Source of the DNA: Apostichopus japonicus
Taxonomy: Eukaryota > Echinodermata > Holothuroidea > Aspidochirotida > Stichopodidae
Reading direction: 5' to 3'
DNA length: 64,000 nucleotides
Assembly: GCF_037975245.1 (NCBI RefSeq)
Contig: NC_092577.1
Coordinates: 29,920,398-29,984,397 of the forward strand
The translations under genes and the position numbers were made by a program. Of the stretch, positions 36,547 to 49,400 are shown one piece after another. The stretch's first letter is position 1, and each line of letters opens with the position of its first letter. Under the pieces are notes generated by a model. The model did not search any database. It worked only from the letters and a program-made list of their open reading frames with translations, and had not been told where the DNA came from.

Positions 36547-36698
36547 TCGAATGAGGTTTAATTCTACATCCAAAGAAATTTGCCAAAGAATCGAGGACCA
36601 TTCGAGAAAGAGGGATTCGTCTCAAAAGTACGTTAGAGTCAGTAGGGATGACTGAAACAAGTGAACTCTCAAACCTCGTAACTAGGCAACAGGATTCA

Positions 36699-36704
36699 AA
36701 TAAA
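36699..36704 (+). terminator. Candidate poly(A) signal of RCC1L
   Basis: AATAAA stands about 150 bp after the RCC1L stop codon on the same strand. A second AATAAA lies near 36892. Confidence 0.55.
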
Positions 36705-36909
36705 GCTTTCGAGCGTATGGTTCCTATTCTGATACAGGGCTCGGAGATGTCGGGTGCTTTTTTTTAATAATTTGAAGAAGCTAATATAGAGTTGAAGTAA
36801 CCCGAGCACATATTTTGGGCACATAAAAAATAATAAAAAACTACCATTAGTTTGTTTACTTTTCATAATTGGTTGAAATTTTTGCAAATTTTAATAAAAC
36901 ATAAAGTAA

Positions 36910-38469
36910 ACATTAATTTGTGGACTTCTTGTGCAACTCTTTTTGATTCTGTTAGTCAAATGCAAAGGTATTATTACCAACAAATGCCATCTTTTAAAAA
37001 AAATTTTTTTTTATGAATATTAAAGCATGTAGACAAAAATCAGAAGGCAAAGAAAAGCAGGTTTAATGGGCTTGTATTGAAAATTTCTTTTGTACTGGGA
37101 TAGTCTTGTGTGAGGTTATATTTCCACTTGTGTTACCATTATTTTCTTAGTGCAATTTATCCTGTTTGTTGGTCTAGTTTCAAAGAATTGGTGCCTTCTT
37201 AAAATTTACTGGCTCGTGGGTGGTTCAGGTCATGACATACTAGCATTACTGCGACGGTCCTGTTGTTATAAACCATTTAATGGTTTTGGGACGATGGCCA
37301 TTTATTAAATTTAAATTGATTCATTTGTTGAACGTTAAATGCAAAACGTGAAATTTGAACTAATTTTTACAGTCATATATGAGTATTTTAACAACATGTT
37401 ACAAACTGTCTAAATGATATCGTTCATTACAATCCTTTTCAGCATAGTTCAGGGAAATGAAATGAACAGTTGTTGAAATTTTAATGATTTTGTCATTTTT
37501 GCAACTAAAACTAATTGGTTGATCACTTTCAAAATGCATGGAATTGATCAAGTTTTGGCAAATTGGTCAGCAATTATTCCTTTTGTTGAAAATGGTTTAC
37601 AAATTATTTACAGAGAGATCTTAACCTTTTTCGCAGCACTTTCATTGTTCCATTAATTTTCCGCGAGTCACAATTTTTTTACGTTTCGTGTTATTTCACT
37701 GCAGTCTACAATTGTACTATACATAACTGTGTTTGTGTTACAGAGGAAGACTTTCTGGCATGAAATGTTCCAAAAAATACAAAAACAAAGATGAAAATTA
37801 AAAACGAAAAATCTTGTCAACTCAACTTTATTTTAAAGTTTAAAAATATTTTCAATATGTTAAGTTCCGTTTTTGTTCCTTATTTCTTTATTTTTTATTT
37901 ATCTATCCTACGTAATGGCAACCTTATAGCTGCAAATGAAATAAGTTTGAAAGAAATTGGTATCCACCATATATAGGCCACATAAATCTCCTTAATTAGA
38001 ATATGTGTATGTATAATGAGCATTCACATTCTCAATATATGCACCATAAATCTTGAATAAATATTGAATAAATTAGAAATAGCTATTAGAGCCTAATAGC
38101 TTATCTCTACTTCTGAACTTATAACAAAGTCCTCTTGGACTCACCTTCCTCCACCATGCCTCCCCCCCCCCCCCACCACAACCTTGTCAAAAAAACCCAT
38201 TTCCATCTGCTTTTTTATAAACCTCATACTTCTTCATTGAATTTTTGTAACATTTACATTTTTTAGGTCTCAACTTCGACACTTACCTAACCTTGAAAGA
38301 CCTTCAATGTTAGCAAACAAGGTTTCTCTTAAATGTCCATAAATTTGGTGAAAATAAATATTTGAAGATTCCAAAATGACTTTCTACAGAAGCAGGGCTA
38401 AAATATGTTAGCAAGTTAATAGGCTATGAACAATGTGGTTTACACAACAAAAAGAATTAGCTATTATGG
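36910..38469. other. Convergent intergenic region, nothing recognised
   Basis: A+T-rich sequence between the 3' ends of RCC1L and the myosin gene. One poly-C run occurs near 38160. No exon or element ends recognised. Confidence 0.45.
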
Positions 38470-38720
38470 TCAATGAGGTTTAAATGTATTTAAGATCCTC
38501 CTGCAAGCAGGAACTCTCCAAGAAGCCATCATTGGCTTATCAAAGCCGCAAACTGACCGAAGCCAGTCTCTTACATTCATATTTAACATCCATGCCATGA
38601 TTATGAATTGTCAATTGTCAACAACTCTGTAACTGGACGACATACATTACTCTTGGAGTGGCTCGAACTCTGGACCTAATGATTGAAAGGCACCGGTGTT
38701 AACAACCGAGCTAACACTCC
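38470..38720 (-). mobile_element. tRNA-derived SINE
   Basis: On the minus strand the segment starts with a tRNA-like head at 38720-38655. GGAGTG at its start pairs with CACTCC at its end, with an A-box-like TTAGCTCGGTTG and a B-box GAGTTCGAGCC between. It is followed by an unrelated body (TGTAAGAGACTGGCTTCGG...). This fits a Pol III SINE. Confidence 0.65.
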
Positions 38721-40471
38721 ATTGATAATAGCCATTACCAGTAACAGCCATTACCAATGCTGTTTACATATACAATCAGTCTTGACCAATGCGGTTTACA
38801 TTACAATCAGCCTTGACCAATGTGGTGTACATAACAAAAGAAAAGCCAAGCCCATTTACAGTTTACAATACAAAAGACCCAATTTGCTGACTGCACAAAT
38901 GACAACATAAAGAATGTGTGGGCATATAATTTCTTGATAAATTTTATATTAAGATACACACACATGTACAAATATAACCTGACAAAGATTACAACAGATA
39001 CTTCTACCATTCTATGTGAGTTTTTATATCTCTGGAATGAAATGGAATGGGTGATTAACCCATTATCATGGTCCTTTTAATATTTACATGGATTTCCATG
39101 ATCAAACTGTACCTATAAGGATCAGGGTCTTAGGATCATGCCATCTGCACCTTCATAATATGAAATTAAAGGCAATCTATTTATATAAACAGGCAAATAT
39201 CGAGTACTGAAGAAAAGAAAATCATTCAATATTTTAACTTTTTATTTTTTTGAAAGACTAATTAAATATTGTTATACATATGATAATGATTCGACCTAAT
39301 GGGTATGATGACCGGAAATAAAAGAACGAAAGACTGTTTAATAGCTGCACCAGCTTTTGACGATATTCTATGAAATTACAAAATCTTCATGAAAACAACA
39401 AAAGTGTAATTAATATAAACATTAATTGCATAATTTTAATTCCTTACTTCATGATCATAAATAAAACTCTTTCTTTACACCTCTTGTAGGTAGACAAACA
39501 GTACAAATTTATTTAAAATGTAAATAAGCTCTGCATTTGTGGCAATGTAGGCAACTTGAATGTAAGAATGTTGAATAACATGTTAGTCAAATACAAAGTA
39601 TTCCACAATTAACTCTTTTAGCTACATTTCCAAAAGTGTACTCTCTTTTTTTTCTGTTTTCATTTTTTGCAAGAGGCAATGTTCAAAATCATTCTGTTGC
39701 CAGATAATGAGAGGGGTCATACAACAAAAATTATCTCCAGTGTTAACAAAAGTGCTGCAGCTGAAGGTTTGGAGTCAAATAACTGACCCTTATTTGTTTT
39801 ACTAGCAGGTAGTTTCTGAGGCCTCTGTTAGGTTAGGCTTCAAGCTACCATATATGTTTAAATGTTAGGCTATTAACAAACTTGCCATTGAAATGATTGA
39901 CAACAGGAAATTAGTTTCAAGAATAGAACATCTTAACTGGCAGAGCAATCAAATTATGGAAGATCAGCGTGTGGGCATGGCTTGTACCACAACTACCTTT
40001 CACTTCACAGAGCACGATGCTGGTATTATACAATTGAACCACTGATATATAGCACTTTCATAGCTGACAGGCTAGGCTAGTTCTGGAATCAAACCTTCAC
40101 TTCTCTCAGTGCCATTATTATTATCATTATTTTAAAGAGGACAGTAAAACAAGACAACAACACAAAAATAATCACACTTGACCAATTTTCATCTTTTGTT
40201 TTAGCATATCGGGTAAATAATTTAGCCCATCAGACACATATTTTGAAGCCCACCATATGGGCCACTACCCTCAAAGACATGTTACATTCAACTTTCTTTC
40301 TTCCCATATTCCAGGATTTCCAAATGATGTAGTACACGGCAACCTTTGTAGACTGTATCACATAGAGTAGGGGGGGGCGGGGGGCGTCTTGTCTCCCGGG
40401 CATCGAAACCTTTCAGCTTGCACATGCAAATCCACAAAAACAGCTTTCTAAAATGCTTCAAAAGCTCTCGA
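38721..40471. other. Myosin 3' flank, little recognised
   Basis: Short degenerate repeats of the type GACCAATG(C/T)GGTTTACAT occur at 38745-38835. The rest is A+T-rich. The myosin 3' UTR should occupy the upper part; a minus-strand AATAAA-type signal is possible near 39505. Confidence 0.4.
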
Positions 40472-43400
40472 TCAGAGATTGTCTGAAAAGACGGCTCTGA
40501 TTTCACGTTTTTCGTGACCTTGTCTGGCCCATTTTTTCTTTTTCTTGGCTTGGACAGCTTCGTTAGCCAAAGACAGTTCTTCGTCTAAATCAGCCGGATC
40601 AAAATTCCTTAATCTGAACGTTGCTGTAGAGAGAGTTAGAGAAGTGTAGCGAAAAAATTGCAAAAATAATATTTACTCGGCATAACCTGTAAATATACAA
40701 AAAGCCAATATACTGATATTTATATTTCAAATTTGATGCCTTCCCCTCACCACAACAAAAACTGGTACAAGAATGTTTAAAGCCATATCTCGAAAATGCT
40801 TGCAAAATTGTATCCAAGTCACTGAAATGGAATATACTGGACTCTTCTCGTAATTATTGAAGACAGGATCATCTTGAGCTTATCTTCACAACTAGCAGGG
40901 AGATTTAAGATATGTTTGACACCCCTTCGCCCCATACCTCCCCCTCCTCCAATTAATAAATGGTACTAGAATGTTAAAGCCACATCTCGAAAACGCTCGA
41001 AAAGTACCACAGAAGTATTCTAACACACATGAAGTGTCTGAAATCGCTGAGAATTCTTTGGAGATCTGTAAAAAGGATAGCTCACACTCGTTTTGACCTG
41101 GAGCAGTATTTACTGCACTGTAAGGACCGATATGACGGCATCCTCTGCCGAAACACTGAAGACATCCCCGTTCTGTAAAAATTTTTTCGAGGAAACCGAT
41201 CATAAATTATAACGTTTCCTTTACTTTTCACGTTCCATTCCTAATTTCATATAAGCTCACCTTGGTTTCTCCTGGACAGTGTTTTCAAGCCACTTCCTTT
41301 CCCAGCAATGCTGCTTTGCTCACTTTCTATCGATCTGTTATCGTCACCTGATGAGGAAAATAAAGCAAAATATGACATAACTTGAATAAGACCACAAAGT
41401 CTGTGAAATAAGCAAAGTGAGTTCACATAAAAAAAAATAATCAAAATCATGACATTAACTGTAAGAAGACCACAACTACAAAATAAGCAAAGTAGTTTCA
41501 CATAATAATAAAAAAAATGACATAACTGGTCTATAAACGCTCAAATTATTTTGATCTCTCCCGTTTTCGAACGTCCTCTTTTGGTGCACTCTTTAATACC
41601 TCACCGTGACTGTAACATAGATTGACGCTAGCATTCCACGAACACCCGAGGAACCTTGCAGGTCGGGGTGATAAATACCTCCAGGAAAAAATGTCTACTA
41701 CTGCTAAAAATCATGAGTACAATGTACAGTAAATATATTCTCGCAAATTTCTAGTAAACAACGTCATGGGGAGCCTCTATTAATTAATAGAGGGAGAGAA
41801 AATAATACAGAAAAAAATTTCTCTAAATCTCAAAACTTATACATGTACAACGAGAATGAAGGAATCCTGCATGCATACAGTATGAAGGATTCCTGCATGT
41901 ATATGAAGGATTCCTGCATGTATATGAAGGATTCCTGTGTGCATATGTGAAGGATTTTTGTATGCAAGATAAAAAATTCCTGCATGCATATGACTAATTA
42001 TTTTGTATAAAGGATTCCTACATGTGTATGAAGGATTTCTGCATGTGTATAGACTGAGTGAAGGATTCTTGTAGGTTAATGAAGGATTCCTGCATGTGTA
42101 CGAAGGATTCTTGTATGTGTATTAAGGAACCCTGCATGCATATGGAGGACCCGTGTACATAAATAAAGAAATCCTGCATGCTTATGAAGGATTCCTGTTC
42201 ATGCATCATGGAATCCTGCATGCATTTGAAGGATTCTTGTACGTAAATGAAAGAATCCTGCATGTGTATGAAGGATTCCAGACTGTGGCTGAAGGATTTC
42301 TGCTTGCATGTGAAGGATTCATGTTTGTTAATGAAGAGTTTTTATAGTGAATTCAAGAATCATGTATTTTTGTAAAGGAATCCTGCTTTACAATGAATAA
42401 ATCAAGTTTCTAACACTAAGTGGTTTATAGTTCAATCTCCATTTGGAAGGAATCCTGTTCCATATACAGGAATCCTATAGGACTCCTGCAGGACTTTTTT
42501 GTATGGGATAGTTATAACACTTGTTATTATACTAATATTTATTTTAATTTTGGGACAGTTACGATGTTAAAAAGTTTAAAACTCTTTTTCGGGGAACAGT
42601 TCATTGCCCACTAGAGATGTCAGCTATAAATATACATGTGTAATGATTTCTTCCCCCCCCCCCCAGCCCCTCCTCCTCCAAACTCCACAGCCCATTTGGT
42701 CCGTCGGTTCGTACCGTTTCTATCGTCCCAGCTGTATCTGACCTCCAATCCCAGGTTCTTGGCCATATTTTGATCTTTCAGCCTGGCAGCTCTGCCGTCA
42801 CTCTTTCCGTTGTGGTCGGACGACCTCTGATGGTCCTTGGCCCACCTCCTACTTGTCTGCAGAAACATGTAAAAAAACAAACATTAATGGCAGTGTTCTT
42901 TGACTGGTTACACTATTAAACTCTCTTACTGTAAAAGTTGAACTTCTCTTAATAGTACGGAAGGTTAAACCCCAGCTTTGAACTGCAGTTACAGCTTTTT
43001 TAATATATTATAAATCCAACTCTACAGCAGTGGTTTTAATTGTCAATTAATTTTCTTCGAGGGCCAGAAGCAAATGGTCGGACTGAATCAAAAAAAGATC
43101 TCACTACACCTTGATTGGGCAAAATCCAGGTAGGGATGTGCAGGATAGGAATGTGCAGGATAGGAATGTGCAGGATAGGAATGTGCAGGATAGGAATGTG
43201 CAGGGTAGGAATGTGCAGGGTAGGAATGTGCAGGGTAGGAATTGCAGGGTAGGAATGTGCAGGGTAGGAATGTGCAGGGTAGGAATGTGCAGGGTAGGAA
43301 TGTACAGGATAGGAATGTACAGGATAGGAATGTGCAGGGTAGGAATGTGCAGGGTTGAAATTTGCAGGGTAGGAATGCACAGGATAGGAATGTGCAGGGT

Positions 43401-46400
43401 AGGAATGTGCAGGTTAGGAATGTGCAGGGTAAAAATGTGCAGGATATGAATGGGCAGGGTAGGAATTTTGCAGGGTAGGAATGTGCAGGATAGGAATGTG
43501 CAGGGTAAGAATGTGCAGGGTAGGAACGTGCAGGGTAGGAATTTGCAGGGTAGGAATAATTGAAAGGTAGCTCAAGCCTATGGCCATGAAGACCCACATA
43601 ATGGTAAGAGATTGTGGATCTATTTTCCCTTTCCGTGGGCTGGACTGAAGTGAAGTCTTTCCAAGGGCCATATTTTGCCATGGAGAAACTCTGCCTTTCA
43701 GGTTCATAACCATAGGCTAAAGCCTGTATTACAGTTCATTTTTTTAAAGATATTACAGACCTAACCCTATAGGCCTTTAAGTGCATTTCTTAATAGAGGG
43801 CGCAGGAGTGAAGTTGTGCCCCTTTTCTCTTTTGTGTAACACATATTACCAAACTTCGTCTGAAACTAAAATGTGCGTTATTGCTTCCACAAACTGTGAT
43901 TTTGCACTACTCCAACATAGACTTGCCAAAAAAAAGGAAAAAAAGAAGAAGCTGTACGACTGTCGAACAAAACAGACTGAAATATATACATATCAGGCTA
44001 GCATTGATATTGGTATTTCTAAGCTAGGGGATGGAGAAGCGGGGGGGGGGGGGGGGAGAGGGGCGAGGAGGAACTTGTTGAGCATTTCCCAATCACAGGC
44101 ATGACCCATTAAGATTAAGTCCAGTACTGTTATAGCACCACTTTTGGGAAAACAAGCATCTCTGAGAAGAGTTGAAGAAAAATTGCACCGACAATTTGTA
44201 AACGACAGAGAAGGAATTCATTTATTGATGTGGGGGGGTCAAACTTATTAGTGCCAAAGAGAAAAGATGCAGCAGCTGCAATATCCTCCTCAGCTAGGAT
44301 GAATCATTTTCAAACAATAGGGATTGTCTCTAAACACGTGGAGTGCCTATTGTGTGAAATTGTGGAGCACAATAGACAATGAATAGCTGCAGCAGCTGCA
44401 AGATCCTGCTAGGATGAATCAATATCAAAACAATAGGGATTGTCTCTTAACACCTGCATTGTCAATTGTGTGAAATTGTGGAGCACAATAGACAATGAAA
44501 AGCTGCAGCAGCTGCAAGGTCCTGCTAGGATGAATCAATATCAAAACAATAGGGATTGTCTCTTAACACCTGCATTGTCTATTGTGTAAACTGTGGAGCA
44601 CAATAGACAATGAACGCTGCAACAGCTGCAAGGTCCTGCTAGGATGAATCGATATCACACATTAGTGATAATTGCCCATGAACACCTGCAGTGTCTATTA
44701 CGTGAAAATGCGGAGCAGGATAGAATATGTCCTACGCAGCCTGGCTGCATGAGGCTGCAGCCCCCTCAGCATCCTACTTTTGATGCGGTTCCTTACCGTT
44801 CTTCCCATCTTGTTATGCTTCTTCTCCGCGGCAGGCTGGTAGGCCATCAACAACTTCTCGACATCTTGTTGATCTTCAGAAGAGAAGGAGGGGGGAAATA
44901 CGATAAACAGATACACAAAAACAGGTCTATAATATTTCTTTCAGAAATAAAGAAATACTTTAGGGGTAAGACTCAGCGATGATACGTTTAATATTTAAAA
45001 TACTTCGAGGACATTGTTTTGCATCTAAAGAAGAAGAATCGCAGCAAACCTAGTTTTGTGCTCCCAAGTTTTCAAAGAAAATTGGTATTCCTCTAAACAG
45101 GGATGAGCCTGGGGTAAACCAAGAAACACTGAACTTTGTGGGTGACACTATACTAACGCCAAAGGTGTCAGTCAGAGCGAACAGTGCAACACAGTTACGG
45201 GTGGGGTCCACGGGCCTGCCTTAGGGCCCCTGGTGGGGTCCATGGGCAAGGCCCCCATTGAGGTCCAGGGGTCGAAGCCCCTGGAAGCTCTGAGAAATTA
45301 GAGGTTTAAGACAATATTTCAGTGCCTATTTTATAAAAAATTTTGATTTTATTAAAACACTAAAAGCAAAATTTTCACACTCCAAATATGCACAACTGAA
45401 GCCACATACCTAGCCTGTCGTTATCACCCTACTTGATTCTTTCAATCATGGTGACCCTTATGTAAAGAGTCACTGTTCATTATAACATTACACAATGGTC
45501 AGTTTCAATGTGGTATAATGTGCATCAGATACAGCACTACACTTCTCTTCAGTTGTCCCGACTCTAATGATACTCAAATATTCGAAAATCATGGGAAACT
45601 TAAGAAAATATCATTGCAATAATGTTGGGAACCTTAAGAAAAGCCTGAGAAAAAATTGCGGTATAGGCTCCAATTTTGCATTTGCTACAGTGTGTTAGGA
45701 TAATAGTTTTTGTCCACTGTAGGTTGGATATGCATCGGTAATAACACAATCAAATCATACAGTAAAATTGTTGTTAGAGATTCACTGAAATGGTGGGGTG
45801 CAAATCGTGGAGGTAGAAAAGAAATCACGGAAATCTGCGGAAAAGGCTCATGTCTGTCTAAAGTTTGCCAGAAAGAGGCACAAATTGAATTTTTGGACCT
45901 TGGGAGTTTTCTAACTGAGCTGGATTTTGGCCTTTTTTTTGTTTCTGATCTTAGTTACCTTTTGGTCTTAACGATTCCAGTCTCAGAGCCGGTAGAACGA
46001 CCACCAATATCCAGCAGGGAGTGTCCGTGTCTTTGATGGTGTCTTTCACGAAACTGATGGATACGACACTCAGTTTGGCTAATTTTCTGTGATCCATATG
46101 TTCCTCTCCCTTCGCTTTCTCTTTAGCTAGCTGAGATTTGAACTCCAACAGATCAAAAACCTTTTGGTATTCATGGAGAGGAAGAACCAGGGGCAAAAGA
46201 CAAAAAAAATAATTAGATAAAAAAATGTGAAAAGTGACTAATAAATATTGTGATGTCCAGACAATATCCAGCATATGGACTAAATGAAGGAAACAAGTCC
46301 TTTAAGTTACAACTCCCGCATTAAGTTTAAATTTGCTTAAAGCCTTTCTTCAAATATGTCCTCTAGTTTAACGTCACTGTTTAGCTATCTATCTCTCATT

Positions 46401-49400
46401 CAGTCATTTAAACTGATAATGGATCGTTTCGGCTGCTTTAAGAGTGAATAACTGGCTATAATCACTTGTTTTTAACTACAATTTGTATTGCAAAATAGAG
46501 TTCTATGGGGAGTTTGTATCTCATTTATAGCGTTAGTTCTATTTCGTTTCAGCCATTCCTACACTTGAAGAAGTTACGACAGAATCCTATAAATTCCTCT
46601 CTGGCGATGGGTCAGTCTTCTCTCTACTAAGTAGGTAACGCACTTCACTATTACAGCTAGTAACGTCATGTGATGTAGGCTACGTAATAAATATTTTTCA
46701 GCTTATATGCATTTTTGTTTCTCGGGAACCCTCGACCAGGCGCTACTGCTCTGAATCATGTCTCTTAGCTCAACGTACCGTCGACCTTGCTAATTAGCTT
46801 GGAAATATAGTTACAACACAGTGGGCCATGACAATATACTGAGCCATATGGGAGAATTGACTAAATATCGTAAAAAATATGACAATGTGAACAAGAGCAC
46901 CCAAATAAAACCAAGAATCCGACCGAATCTTGTCGATAAAATCAAATGGTAACACACATACAAACACGTACGTGGAAACACATACTAAATTCGAAACCAT
47001 ATGTAAACCGCCTACCTTCATGGGTGAATTCAGGGTGAGATGTCCCATATTCTGTATAACCTCCTTTGAGATACAATGCTTGTGGGGTTCGAAACAGCCT
47101 TTAACTATGACATCATTTCGAGACAGCCTTGTAACCCACACATTGCCCTCTTGGTCAACGTCCAACTGGATGCCCTTTCCGATGTGGTCTCGGACTTTGG
47201 CCGTCTGCTGGTCCCTTGCGGCATTTTTGAGGGCGCCAAACCCCAGTCTTGTGATGAGGTAATGGAAAGAAATGCGAAGATGAGTAAGGGGAAAAAAGAA
47301 GGGAAAAGAAAAAAAATGTTAAAAATGCTAGGCCATTTCAGGGTGCATGGCGCTACAAATATCGTATGATTATATTTACAACAACCACCAGAATCAACCA
47401 AAGTTTCCATTTTTTTAGTATTAATCCATTATCTTAAAACAAAACAAGGAAGTATGACCCAAAACTAAAGCTCTGGTGATTGTTATGCAGAGGAACAAAC
47501 TGATAGCAGGATTAGATTCAATTTACAGTAATACAAATAGTAATATATAGAACAGTAATATATAGAACAGTAATATTTCCAACAGAAATATTTCCAACAG
47601 TAATATTTCCAACAGTAATATTTCAACTTCAAACAGTCATATTTCAAACAGTAATATTTCAAACAGTAATATTTCAAACAGTAATATTTTCAAATAACAA
47701 TGTTTCGAACATTAATATTTCGGATAGTAATATTTAGAATAGTAATATTTAGAAGGTGGTCACTGAGAGCTTTAAGACAGAGATTGGGAAAAAAGAATAA
47801 ATAATGATTCAAGAAGGAAACATCCTAACATATCGGTGAGAGGCATGGAAAATAGTGGTGCAGGCAGGAAGGTTCGGGGTAGGGGAAGGGATGGGGTGAG
47901 AGGTTAGGGCAGGGGGTGTATCTTTAATCCTTGATCTTACCTGCCAGGGATTAGGAAGTTATATCCATCTATGGTCACTGCAGGCGATCTGATTGCAAAG
48001 TTACTCAGAATGGCACTCTTTTCGAGGAAATGAATCTTCGCCCAGGCCTCGGGCCTCAAACTTTGTAATTCCTTCAAGGTATCATTGAGTATATCCTGAA
48101 GAAGACCGCAAGATTATATTGTAATCGTTGGAGGAGGAAACAAAAGCGAAAAAAAAAAAGAGCATTGAGTCGCTATCAAACTTTGTGGTAATTTTACGTA
48201 TTGATGGGTATATTTTACACAAATGATTAAAAACACTTTAGAGAGTGGGATGGATTCAGTCGTCGACATCGTATGCAAATGTTCTAAGCCTCTTGTTTTT
48301 TTGAAGAAGTATTTGACCAACGTCATGTAAAATAATCACATTAATGTTTCAAAGTAATGACTCATTTAAAGGTTAAGGGATATATTATGTATATATATAT
48401 ATATGTATGTAAATATAAAAGATCTCAATATGTGCGCGAAACTCTGAGTGGCAATGCGATGGAATAGTGTGTTTATACATATATATCTATATATATATAT
48501 ATATATATATATATGCATATGTGACCTTATGTCGTAAACAGCCAGCATAACATCAGCTCCTACAGAATTCCATCAGCATATTACTTTCTAGATGAGGTAC
48601 TTACATCTTCTATTTCACTGTCGTGGGTCACAATATCGTTGGGTGTTACCTTACCGGCGAGGGCAGCCACCTGACCGGAAAAGCGATTCCTAGCTTTGAT
48701 TGGCGGCGGGGCCCGTTTTCTGTACTGGGGTTTTGGATCCTGTTTTCCGTCTGGGCTATGATCGACGCCGTTCTCCACTGTGGCTTTGGCACGAAAGGCA
48801 GCAGCGTTTTGTAAATCCATGTACAATGCCTTAGAGGACGAAAAAAAACGACAAAAAAAAAGTTAACATTTAACGTGAAGGAAAACCAATGAAATTAACA
48901 ATTAACTTGAATGGAAAATGATTTCTAGACTTAACTTGAGGAAAAATGATAAATTGATATGAATAGAAGAACATTTATCATTTTTGGAATTGGCCACAAC
49001 CTCACAAAAAATCTTTGATAATACTAAGATGAAGATTATCGGTTAAAAACAAAAAGGTATTTTGTTCGGAAAATTCCATTTCCACTTGGCTCTTCGGGTT
49101 GTATTCGAGTAAACTTGTACAAAAGTAAAACCAGTGAAACTTTTGGCTTCACATTTATTACACATTCAAGCTTGTGTGTCCTCTAGCTGTGATCCCTTCC
49201 CTTCTCACATCCAACCCCCCAACCCCCACCCCCTACTAAGAAATGGTTCAACAGGGATCCCCACCAAACTAATAAAGGCCTAAATAGCTCTCTTGGTAAA
49301 AGCGAAGGAAGTCTTGTCTGCTTCAAATTCTGTTTAAGCTACCATTTCCTCTCTGACCGTTTGTTTCCCAGTCAATAAATTCCGTTCGTGATTTTCTTCC

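Noticed and set aside
43036-43681. [13 protein letters not shown] repeat frames on minus and RNVQG frame on plus
   Set aside because: By-products of a 15-bp minisatellite inside a myosin intron.
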